This document shows, piece after piece, positions 1-6,244 of a stretch of DNA of 9,520 nt. Positions within the stretch are counted from its first letter, which is position 1. Each line of letters opens with the position of its first letter. The notes under the pieces were generated by a model. It was not told the DNA's origin. It ran no database searches and saw only the letters and a program-made list of their open reading frames with translations. Origin of the DNA: Chitinophagaceae bacterium (GTDB lineage: Bacteria > Bacteroidota > Bacteroidia > Chitinophagales > Chitinophagaceae); the NCBI GenBank assembly GCA_021323155.1, contig JAJTCI010000266.1:1-9520 (forward strand), written 5' to 3'. The translations under genes and the position numbers were made by a program.

Positions 1-56
1 AGGACCCGGGTGGCTTGTTTGGAAATGAACTTTGAGGGGCTGCAGGCTGAGGCGAG

Positions 57-91
57 AATAAGAAATAAGAAATAAGGAACAAAAAATAAGA
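57..91. repeat. 7-bp tandem repeat, AATAAGA-type, five units
   Basis: Five consecutive 7-bp units can be read: AATAAGA, AATAAGA, AATAAGG, AACAAAA and AATAAGA. Units 1, 2 and 5 are identical, unit 3 differs at one base and unit 4 at two. The tract lies in an AT-rich stretch downstream of the minus-strand arginase-like gene. It looks like a simple microsatellite, and no function can be read from it. Confidence 0.75.
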
Positions 92-262
92 AAGTCTTTC
101 CCTGCTGAGAACCCATATTCGGCTGAAGTGCTTTCGACGCGAGGGGCGATGACATAGAAGACGGGTGTTAGAAAAAAAATATGATTTATGAATGAAGAAG
201 TATGAATAACTATTCAATGCCGGAGCATTCAGAATTCATAATTATTAATTCTTAATTATCGT
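92..262. other. Non-coding flank downstream of the arginase-like gene
   Basis: I see no supportable gene here. From the left edge all three plus-strand frames run open only briefly: stops lie at 26-28, 33-35 and 73-75. A C-terminus of a gene entering from the left is possible but undecidable. Positions 222-262 are very AT-rich with mirrored AATTA/TAATT words directly after the arginase stop. On the minus strand a weak AATGC-GCATT hairpin (214-227) precedes, at a distance, a T8 tract (172-179). This could help end transcription, but it is not a compact Rho-independent terminator. Confidence 0.4.
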
Positions 263-1399
263 TCAGCTTCTTTCCACCGCCCGCATCCACCGCTCCGGAA
301 TATCGTTGCTGGCCGCGGTTATATAATCATACTGGCTGCAGGCAATGTACCGCCCATCCGGCATGTGCATCCACCAGCGACCGGTACGCTTGCTTTGCAG
401 GAAGGTCGCTTCTACTTCCGCGAAAGCGAGGCGGAATTCATTGTATTCATTGCGATTGTTGAGCTGCGCCTCCTGCTTACCGCGGTATACACCATCCATC
501 AGGTACCACAACATATGCGACACCTGTTTCGCCGTAAGCGCGTCAAGGTCTTTGGAAGGATCATAACCATAAATACCTACAGTGGTCATGTCGGGCGCCA
601 TACCGGCGTATTGCATGATGATGCAGGCTTCTTCGCCGGTAAGACCATTGGGTGTTAAGCGATTTGCGGGCGCGTGTGCATGTTGTATTGCCGCGATATC
701 GAAGCTCAGCATATTTGAATTACGGATCACCGGCTCCATCTCTTCCATATTCTCCTTTACCCGTCCTACCCGGTAACAATCGAAGCGGAGCTTATCGATC
801 GTCTCCAGCATATGAGGGTGGACAAAGTAACTCTGGAAACCGATATGGTTGTAGTGCCGTATAAAGTTCGGCTCCCCGGTCAGCATCTCCATCAGGAAAT
901 TGTCCGCCGCGAAACGGCTCTCCATATTCAGGTCGATGCGGGCGTCCACGCAGGAGGCCTCCACTACTTTTCTTAAGGACCGGTAGGCCTGGTATTGCGC
1001 CAGCGTGATGTCATGTGACCCACCCAGGATGACCACGCGCTTGCGGTGCTCTACGAGCTCAGATACGACCGACTTCAATGCAGCGTAGGAGTCAGCCAGT
1101 GACGCCGCGGGCTTAATATTACCCACGTCCGCCACTTTTACATTGGCGTGCCAGTGATAGAGAGAATAATATTCCTTACGAATCGCATCGGGCGCAGATG
1201 TAGAGAATTCACCGGCATTGCCTGCGCCACGCGTTTCACCGCAACCAACGATAACGATGTCTGCCTCGTTGACGTCCGGAAAGGCTTCGTCATGCAGGTA
1301 TATATTGCTGCCGATCTGGTTGTTGCGGTACCCCTCATCATCGGAAAGTTCGTGTACGTTCAGTGGCTGGAGAAAATCAATAATGGTATGCAGCGACAT
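263..1399 (-). CDS. Arginase/formimidoylglutamase-fold protein with degenerate metal site
   Basis: This 378-residue protein belongs to the ureohydrolase (arginase, agmatinase, formimidoylglutamase) superfamily. Its true members hydrolyse guanidino or formimino groups with two manganese ions. The GGSHD motif (residues 126-130) matches the first metal motif, DARID (152-156) the DAHxD motif, and SFDIAAIQ (232-239) the SxDxDxxD motif. Two of the six usual metal ligands are replaced: the His of DAHxD is Arg154, and the second Asp of DxD is Ala236. Binuclear manganese catalysis is therefore doubtful. Bacteroidota homologues are commonly annotated as formimidoylglutamase although several carry such changes. 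Length is normal for that group. The ATG at 1399 is preceded by an in-frame stop 10 codons upstream with no other start. No histidine-degradation genes are nearby, so a hut role has no support from context. The fold is secure; the activity is not. Confidence 0.88.
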   Translation of the reverse strand: MSLHTIIDFLQPLNVHELSDDEGYRNNQIGSNIYLHDEAFPDVNEADIVIVGCGETRGAGNAGEFSTSAPDAIRKEYYSLYHWHANVKVADVGNIKPAASLADSYAALKSVVSELVEHRKRVVILGGSHDITLAQYQAYRSLRKVVEASCVDARIDLNMESRFAADNFLMEMLTGEPNFIRHYNHIGFQSYFVHPHMLETIDKLRFDCYRVGRVKENMEEMEPVIRNSNMLSFDIAAIQHAHAPANRLTPNGLTGEEACIIMQYAGMAPDMTTVGIYGYDPSKDLDALTAKQVSHMLWYLMDGVYRGKQEAQLNNRNEYNEFRLAFAEVEATFLQSKRTGRWWMHMPDGRYIACSQYDYITAASNDIPERWMRAVERS

Positions 1400-1407
1400 C
1401 CGGCGGG

Positions 1408-1420
1408 GTTTGCCGCAAAC
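1408..1420. promoter_or_regulatory. 13-bp palindrome between promoter and start of arginase-like gene
   Basis: The sequence GTTTGC-C-GCAAAC is a perfect 6+1+6 inverted repeat. It overlaps the -7-like element of the minus-strand gene (1416-1423) and lies 8 bp from its start codon. This position would suit a repressor operator or a small 5' hairpin. Both roles are inference from position, and a 13-bp palindrome can arise by chance. Confidence 0.3.
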
Positions 1421-1423
1421 ATA
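1416..1423 (-). promoter_or_regulatory. Bacteroidota -7 element for arginase-like gene
   Basis: Read on the minus strand this is TATGTTTG, an exact match to the Bacteroidota primary sigma factor -7 consensus TAnnTTTG. It ends 16 bp before the ATG at 1399. No clear TTG -33 element lies at the expected distance upstream, so the promoter call rests on the -7 element and its position. Confidence 0.45.
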
Positions 1424-1469
1424 AGGTTAAAACAGGAAATCTTTAACATCCATTAACCCGGCATTGGTG

Positions 1470-1497
1470 TTGTCAGCAGGGCATCTCATTAAATTTG
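1470..1497 (+). promoter_or_regulatory. Bacteroidota-type promoter of batD-like gene
   Basis: TTG at 1470-1472 and TAAATTTG at 1490-1497 match the Bacteroidota -33 (TTG) and -7 (TAnnTTTG) elements with a 17-bp spacer. The start codon follows only 6 bp after the -7 element. Transcription would therefore begin at or just before the ATG, giving a leaderless or almost leaderless mRNA. Confidence 0.55.
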
Positions 1498-1503
1498 CCA
1501 TAG

Positions 1504-2877
1504 ATGAATCCTGCCTTCCGATATATACTCTGCCTTGGGCTTTTGTTTTCCTGTTCGGTAACGATAGCGCAGGTGCAGTTCGAGATTTCGGTTAACGCGA
1601 AGCAGATCGGCAGGAAAGATCGCCTGGAAGTGAAGTATGACATTTCCGGCAGTGAGAACCTTTCTGGATTTAAGGCTCCCTATTTTAAAGACTGGAAAGT
1701 GATCACAGGGCCGCAGAACGGCCTGCAAAAGATCAATATCAATGGTAGCAAGACAACCATCGTTAGCTACATCTATACACTTTCTCCCAAATCTACCGGG
1801 ACGCTTATTGTACCCCCAACGGGTATTACTGTGAACGGCAGGAAGATGGAATGCAAACCGGTTGAAATTACCGTAGCAAAACAGGATCACCTGGATGATG
1901 TGATCCCACCAGGATCGCGGATGCCCGGCAGCTACTACCTGGACAATGAAGACAACACCAGCGAATTCTCTGATGACATACTGAAGGCGGGTGAAGACCC
2001 GATCAGGAAGATCCGCGACAATCTCTTTATTAAAGTAATCCCCAGTAAAACCCGGTGTTATCTAGGCGAACCGGTTCTGGTGACGTATAAGTTATACACG
2101 AGGCTCGCTTCCAAATCAATCGTTGTGAAGCAACCCTCATTTACCGGTTGCACCGTAAGTGAGATGACGACGAATGAGAATGACCCGGAGAAGCGGAAAA
2201 CAGAAACAGTAAACGGAAAAGTATATACGAGCCACATGATCCGTAAAGTGCAATTATTCCCTTTGCAGGCGGGGACAATGGGAGTAGGACCGGTGTCCGT
2301 TGAGAACGCCGTAACCTTTTTAACAAGCAGCAACGAGTTCCGGGAACTGTATTATGGCATGGATGCCGGGAAGGAGTTTAAACTCACACTCAGCACAGAC
2401 CCGGTGTCGATAGATGTGTTGCCACTTCCCGATCTTAAAAAAAATACGGCGATCGGCAATTTTGGGATCACTGTTGGTCTTAAAAAGAACACGATCGCGG
2501 CAAACGAAACAAATGCATTGGTTGTAACCATATCAGGCAATGGCAATTTCAGGTCGGTAGCCTTACCGGATATTAAATGGCCGGCCAATACCTATTCATT
2601 CGACCCGGTAGAAACCGAGGATGTTGACAGGTTGAGTTTCCCATTGCAAGGCACCAAGACTTACGAAATACCATTCGAGGTGAGCGTTGTTGGTAAAACC
2701 AGCTTTGAACCGTTCTCTTTCACGTATTTTGATCCGTTGAAAGGCAGTTACCATACTATATCAAGCCCACGCCTCCAGCTAACAGTAACACCTGCCATTG
2801 AAAAAAAGTTGCAGCAATCAGTGGCCGCAATTACGAATAAATCTTTGGCGGTGCCGCAGCGTTCGCACGGGAAATGA
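1504..2877 (+). CDS. batD: BatD-family protein, lacking its C-terminal anchor
   Basis: The 457-residue product belongs to the BatD (oxygen tolerance, PF13584) family, periplasmic or membrane proteins usually encoded in moxR-batABCDE operons. An N-terminal signal peptide (residues 1-22, ending VTIA before QVQF) is clear. Ig-like beta-rich modules follow. Typical BatD signatures are FIKVIPSKTRCYLGEPV (about 175-191) with VTYKLYTR (193-200), GNFRSVALPDIKWP (347-360) and FTYFDPLKGSYHTIS (406-420). Bacteroidota members usually run on to a transmembrane helix and a helical cytoplasmic tail, near 590-620 residues. Here the protein stops about 35 residues after the last Ig-like strand with neither. 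The ATG at 1504 is fixed by a TAG directly before it. No batA, batB, batC, batE or moxR is in the window. The next gene downstream converges, so this is an orphan, probably a 3'-damaged copy. Family assignment is firm; function as a Bat component is uncertain. Confidence 0.85.
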   Translation: MNPAFRYILCLGLLFSCSVTIAQVQFEISVNAKQIGRKDRLEVKYDISGSENLSGFKAPYFKDWKVITGPQNGLQKININGSKTTIVSYIYTLSPKSTGTLIVPPTGITVNGRKMECKPVEITVAKQDHLDDVIPPGSRMPGSYYLDNEDNTSEFSDDILKAGEDPIRKIRDNLFIKVIPSKTRCYLGEPVLVTYKLYTRLASKSIVVKQPSFTGCTVSEMTTNENDPEKRKTETVNGKVYTSHMIRKVQLFPLQAGTMGVGPVSVENAVTFLTSSNEFRELYYGMDAGKEFKLTLSTDPVSIDVLPLPDLKKNTAIGNFGITVGLKKNTIAANETNALVVTISGNGNFRSVALPDIKWPANTYSFDPVETEDVDRLSFPLQGTKTYEIPFEVSVVGKTSFEPFSFTYFDPLKGSYHTISSPRLQLTVTPAIEKKLQQSVAAITNKSLAVPQRSHGK

Positions 2878-3008
2878 TCCACTCTAATACGGGCAATCAA
2901 TTCCTGTTGCTGGATGTATTACAGGAGTGCAACAAGATGATCTACACCCCTGCGTTTTCAACGAGCCGGGGAGAAATAATGGAGAAGTTACGACAGGCGA
3001 TCGCCTAA
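2874..3008 (+). CDS. 44-aa ORF resembling the BatD C-terminal tail, out of frame with batD
   Basis: An ATG overlaps the batD stop codon (ATGA, 2874-2877) and opens 44 codons ending in TAA at 3006-3008. This is the -1 frame relative to batD. The peptide contains LLLDVLQECNKMIYTP, then a short variable stretch and EIMEKLRQAIA. From memory this resembles the end of full-length Bacteroidota BatD proteins, where an L-x-x-C-E/N segment precedes a final helix. The open frame extends back to a TAA at 2838-2840. I infer that an internal deletion in batD removed the transmembrane segment and most of the helical domain and left this tail out of frame. A translationally coupled microprotein is the alternative. 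Its stop overlaps that of the convergent regulator gene by 3 bp, leaving no room for a terminator. Confidence 0.4.
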   Translation: MIHSNTGNQFLLLDVLQECNKMIYTPAFSTSRGEIMEKLRQAIA

Positions 3009-3712
3009 TCAGTGTATTTATATCCAACACCCCGAACAGAATGGAAGTATTGGGGATTGCGGCTGTCTGCTTCAAAATACTTTCGGAAATTCAGGATGAA
3101 ATTATCGATGGTGCGGGTAGCGGGATAAACGTTGTATCCCCACACAACCTGCAGTATCTTTTCGCGCGTCACCACATCCCCTTTGTTTTCAATAAGTAGT
3201 TTCAGCAGCATCGATTCCTTCTTACTAAGCTGTATCTTCTCTCCTTTATAGGTAACCGCTTCCTGCGCCCTGAAGTCAACATTGTTACTGCCGAAGCTGT
3301 ACACATCACCCACCTTTTCCTGCACCTGCATCTTCTTGTTCTTCAGGATAAGCTTTTCCACCCGCAGCAGTAATTCCTCCAGGTTGAACGGCTTGGTGAG
3401 ATAGTCGTCAGCGCCTTTTCTCAGCCCCATGACTTTATCCGCGCTGGAGCTTTTGGCGCTCAACATCAGTATAGGTACGTCTATATTCTTTATCCGGATG
3501 CTTTCCGTAACCGATATTCCATCGATCTCCGGCAGCATGATATCCATTATGATCAGGTCAAAGTATTCGTTCTGCACCGCCTTGAGCGCCTGCGTTCCAT
3601 CGAAAGCAGATGACACCTCGTACCCTTCCATCTCCAGGTTCAGCCTGAGCGTTTCATGAAGGTTTTCTTCGTCCTCCACCACCAGCACCGATCCCTTACT
3701 GTTCTCTCTCAT
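3005..3712 (-). CDS. OmpR/PhoB-type response regulator
   Basis: This 235-residue DNA-binding response regulator has a receiver domain (about 8-122) and a winged-helix trans_reg_C domain (about 136-234). The receiver has acidic residues Glu13/Asp14, the phospho-acceptor Asp57 (in FDLIIMDIMLPEIDG), Ser85 and Lys107 followed by Pro-Phe. The output domain carries LSKKESMLLKLLIENKG, the recognition-helix region TRTIDNFILNFRKYF and the closing wing SVRGVGYKY. All key residues are present and the length is standard. Its ATG overlaps the upstream kinase stop by 4 bp (ATGA), which implies translational coupling and a cognate pair. Targets cannot be read from the sequence. Bacteroidota RprY is a distant analogue, but I would not give that name. 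Confidence 0.95.
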   Translation of the reverse strand: MRENSKGSVLVVEDEENLHETLRLNLEMEGYEVSSAFDGTQALKAVQNEYFDLIIMDIMLPEIDGISVTESIRIKNIDVPILMLSAKSSSADKVMGLRKGADDYLTKPFNLEELLLRVEKLILKNKKMQVQEKVGDVYSFGSNNVDFRAQEAVTYKGEKIQLSKKESMLLKLLIENKGDVVTREKILQVVWGYNVYPATRTIDNFILNFRKYFEADSRNPQYFHSVRGVGYKYTD

Positions 3713-4686
3713 TTGTCTTTAAATGTGACTGTAAAAATACTGCCTTGGGGTTGATTATCTTTCACAATGATCTGCCCTTTGTGCGCCTCCGCAATTTTCT
3801 TTGAGAGGTAAAGACCGAGGCCGGTTCCGTGTGTTTTTCTGGTGTTTTCATTTCCTACCCGGTAGAACTTAGTAAATACCCGCTGTTTTTCTTCACCCGC
3901 GATGCCGATGCCTTCATCCACCACCCGCAACTCTATCAGGTCTTTCTCCTGGTGCAATTCAAGCCGCACCTGCTTCTCCCGCGGCGAATATTTAAGCGCG
4001 TTCTCCACCAGGTTATTCATCATCATTTTCAAAAGCAGGCTCTCACCATTCATGTATACTTCGGGTTCTATCAACGATGTAATATGCCTGAGGGGGTAGC
4101 GGTTCGAGAACTCTGCCAGGACTTCCATCGCAATGGCGCTGAGGTCCACCTCCTGCTTAAAAGTAGTATAGTTACCGCCTTCCAATTGCGCCGCGAGCAG
4201 GATATTGCTGGACAGGTTGTTCAGGCGATTCACTTCCTGCAGGCTGTGGCGGATCAGTTTATCCCGTGTTTCATCTTCCAGCTGCCTTCGAAGCAGGGTC
4301 TCCAGATTGAGTTGAGTGACCGCGATGGGAGTCTTCAGTTCATGCGTTATCGCCATCATGAAATTCTCCTGTTGCTGTGACAGCCGGATCTGTTTCCGCG
4401 TGGCGCGGTAGACAAACACGGCACCGATCAGGATCACGACAAGGAAAGTGGCACCTTCTCCCAGGTACTGGTTGTTTTTCCGCCGCCATTCATCATTTGC
4501 CTTGTGGGTCTTTTCATCAAATTGAGGATCGTTCCTTTCAATAGAAGTGCCCTTTAACCGTCTAATAGTATCGTTCTGCGCCCGCAACGTGATGAACCAA
4601 AAAATAAGCGCGGCGATAATATATACAAGGAGGAACCAGTAAATAAAGGTGATGAGTGCAAGTCGTCTTTTTTTCTGGACGTTCAT
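3709..4686 (-). CDS. Membrane sensor histidine kinase
   Basis: The 325-residue inner-membrane histidine kinase is the partner of the overlapping response regulator. Two transmembrane helices (about 9-33 and 77-94) enclose only about 43 extracytoplasmic residues rich in charged side chains, so there is no recognisable ligand-binding sensor domain. No HAMP domain is evident: the second helix runs by a short linker into the HisKA domain with phospho-accepting His115 (THELKTP). The HATPase_c domain shows the N box (NNLVENALKYS, Asn225/Asn229), G1 (DEGIG, from Asp257), the F box (FTKFYR, 271-276) and G2 (GTGLGL, 287-292). The kinase therefore looks active. Its ATG overlaps the gldH stop by one base (TAATG). 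Such a minimal sensor often reads membrane state or a partner protein, and GldH is a candidate by position only. Confidence 0.95.
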   Translation of the reverse strand: MNVQKKRRLALITFIYWFLLVYIIAALIFWFITLRAQNDTIRRLKGTSIERNDPQFDEKTHKANDEWRRKNNQYLGEGATFLVVILIGAVFVYRATRKQIRLSQQQENFMMAITHELKTPIAVTQLNLETLLRRQLEDETRDKLIRHSLQEVNRLNNLSSNILLAAQLEGGNYTTFKQEVDLSAIAMEVLAEFSNRYPLRHITSLIEPEVYMNGESLLLKMMMNNLVENALKYSPREKQVRLELHQEKDLIELRVVDEGIGIAGEEKQRVFTKFYRVGNENTRKTHGTGLGLYLSKKIAEAHKGQIIVKDNQPQGSIFTVTFKDK

Positions 4687-5141
4687 TACTGGATTTTTTC
4701 AACCCTGATCCCGGCGTTGAGCACATGTGGCAGCGGGTCTTCGCGCATCACCTGTTGGATCGTGAATGTATAGGTAGCGGGTTGTCTGGTCTGAAGCGTG
4801 TCAAAAAGGAGGCGATGTTCAATAATGTCGTCGACCGCCGTACCTAGCCATTTAAAATTGTCAGACAAAATGAATTCCGATTTAAACCGGATCGCTGAGT
4901 CTGTATTTTTACGCACCTGCATATTCAACCAGATGTTTTGCCAGCGATAGGCATCAGCGTGCCGGAAAACGAAATATACTTTATAAAGGGAAGAATCCGT
5001 GACACTGAAACGGAATGAGTCCACCTGGGCCTTGCGCCATTCGTGGCGCGGAAAGAAAGCCAGTTTCTCGTACACCCCGTTGGTGGTACAGGCTGAAAAA
5101 ATTACCAATGCAGTAATAACGACGAGCACGCTCCGCTTCAT
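4686..5141 (-). CDS. gldH: GldH-family gliding motility lipoprotein
   Basis: The 151-residue secreted lipoprotein has a hydrophobic signal peptide and a lipobox ending at Cys18 (IFSAC). The body fits the GldH family: VYEKL close after the cysteine, a central beta-rich stretch with YKVYFVFRHADAYRWQNIWL, the segment KWLGTAVDDIIEHRLLF, then ATYTFTIQQVMREDPL and the ending NAGIRV. GldH is a periplasm-facing lipoprotein first described in Flavobacterium johnsoniae gliding mutants. It is linked to the gliding/type IX secretion apparatus and is also found in many non-gliding Bacteroidota. Length is near the family norm of about 155-165. It starts 14 bp after the yicC stop and overlaps the kinase start by one base, so it sits inside a four-gene unit. 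The assignment rests on remembered family patterns, not on an alignment. Confidence 0.85.
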   Translation of the reverse strand: MKRSVLVVITALVIFSACTTNGVYEKLAFFPRHEWRKAQVDSFRFSVTDSSLYKVYFVFRHADAYRWQNIWLNMQVRKNTDSAIRFKSEFILSDNFKWLGTAVDDIIEHRLLFDTLQTRQPATYTFTIQQVMREDPLPHVLNAGIRVEKIQ

Positions 5142-5155
5142 GCCGCTAAATTATT

Positions 5156-6034
5156 CTATAAAACGTTTAATACCTGCTCTTTTGCCTTTTCCAGTTCATC
5201 TTTCATCAATACCACGCTTTTTTGCACCTCGGAGTCGTAGGCTTTCGAACCCGTAGTATTGATCTCGCGCCCGATTTCCTGGAGGATAAATGAGAGCTTC
5301 TTGCCTTTGCTGGCCTCGTCCTCCTGCATGATCTGCCGGAAATAGTCACAATGGTTCTTTAACCGCACCTGTTCTTCGCTGATATCGATCTTCTCTATGT
5401 AATAAATGAGTTCCTGTTCCAGCCTGTTCCGGTCATAATTCTCCTTGCCCACGTTCTCCTCGACCACTTTCACCAGGCCTTCCCTGATCTTTGCGCGCCG
5501 GGCTGGTTCGATCTTGCGGATCTCTTCCTGTAATAGTTCGATCTTATCTATGCGCTGCGCCAGGTCTTCCGCCATTACCCGACCTTCTTCTTTTCGGTGT
5601 TCATTCAATTCCCGGAGCGCCTGCTTTAATACGCTACTGAATAAATCCCATTCCTCTTCACTCAACACCTCGCTGGTCGCCGATATTACTTCGGGCAGTT
5701 TCAGCAGCGTGCCCAGGATCGAAGATGTGTCAAGGTTAAGTTCTTTTGCCAGTTCGGCAACCGGCTTGTAATAAGCTTTTACCAATTCGGTATTGATAGA
5801 TACAGGCTTGGCAGCCCCATTTTGCTTCAACGTTATCACGCATTCCACGCTACCCCGTTGCAGTGATTCACTCAGCATACCCCGTACGTCGAATTCATAT
5901 GGCTTTAACATCGACGGTATCGTAAGCCGCAGGTCGTACTGCTTGCCATTCAGCGAACGAACTTCCACTAAAAATGTTTTACCTCCGATGGTCTGTTCTG
6001 CCCTGCCGTAACCGGTCATGGAGTATAATACCAT
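5156..6034 (-). CDS. yicC: YicC family endoribonuclease-like protein
   Basis: This 292-residue protein has the standard length of the YicC/YloC family, with a YicC_N domain in front and a DUF1732 domain at the end. The characteristic start SMTGYGRAE follows four residues after the ATG. EVRSLNGKQYDLRL (about 24-37) and the C-terminal EINTTGSKA (257-265) are family signatures. E. coli YicC has been reported to act as an endoribonuclease on a small RNA, and the protein is cytoplasmic. In many bacteria yicC sits beside gmk (guanylate kinase); here gldH follows 14 bp downstream instead. The ATG at 6034 is preferred because it gives the usual short lead before SMTGYGR; the internal Met6 (6019) is a less likely alternative. 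The reading frame is intact and the call is secure. Confidence 0.95.
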   Translation of the reverse strand: MVLYSMTGYGRAEQTIGGKTFLVEVRSLNGKQYDLRLTIPSMLKPYEFDVRGMLSESLQRGSVECVITLKQNGAAKPVSINTELVKAYYKPVAELAKELNLDTSSILGTLLKLPEVISATSEVLSEEEWDLFSSVLKQALRELNEHRKEEGRVMAEDLAQRIDKIELLQEEIRKIEPARRAKIREGLVKVVEENVGKENYDRNRLEQELIYYIEKIDISEEQVRLKNHCDYFRQIMQEDEASKGKKLSFILQEIGREINTTGSKAYDSEVQKSVVLMKDELEKAKEQVLNVL

Positions 6035-6068
6035 AATTTAAGTTATGGGTAAATGTAAGGCAAGAAAT

Positions 6069-6164
6069 TTATGTGGCGGGCTTTAGTTTCATGGCATCGA
6101 CTGTTGTGTCACTCACTTCGGCGTTCCGAAATAAGATCAACACATCGTTCTTGCGCCAGATGTC
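6069..6164 (-). pseudogene. Protein-like 3' fragment between DUF1501 and yicC
   Basis: On the minus strand a third frame, different from both DUF1501 frames, is open from 6200 to a TAA at 6069-6071. From 6164 onward it reads like the end of a real protein: DIWRKNDVLILFRNAEVSD, then TTVDAMKLKPAT. It has no start codon of its own near the beginning. I do not recognise the family. The simplest reading is that a deletion joined the end of DUF1501 to the last 30 or so codons of a downstream gene. The open frame is only about 43 codons, so chance is not excluded, and the call rests on its protein-like composition and position. Confidence 0.3.
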
Positions 6165-6244
6165 TAATAGAGATAATCGTACTGTTGACCCAGGATCAAC
6201 TTATCATCGGCACCCAGCCACTTATTAAGGACTGTGGCGTAGAC
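6164..6244 (-). pseudogene. Out-of-frame C-terminal tail of DUF1501
   Basis: Read from 6244 on the minus strand, this stretch encodes VYATVLNKWLGADDK, then LILGQQYDYLY and a TAG at 6164-6166. The words VYATVLNKWLGADD are the usual C-terminal signature of DUF1501 proteins, normally preceded by a VDFR motif. The main DUF1501 frame crosses this stretch in another phase and stops at 6196. The tail frame has a TGA at 6251-6253, so it cannot be reached from upstream without a frameshift near 6245-6258. The same gene was therefore broken by an indel here. Confidence 0.75.

Noticed and set aside
172..230. Rho-independent terminator after the arginase-like gene
   Set aside because: The hairpin is short and AT-rich, and more than 30 bp separate it from the T8 tract.
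3829..4380. 183-codon plus-strand ORF opposite the histidine kinase
   Set aside because: It lies fully antisense to a kinase with every catalytic box intact and shows no domain-like pattern, so it is a shadow frame.
6050..6080. Possible promoters for yicC (TACATTTA, TAAATTTC on the minus strand)
   Set aside because: Each differs from TAnnTTTG in the last base, and no TTG lies at the right distance.
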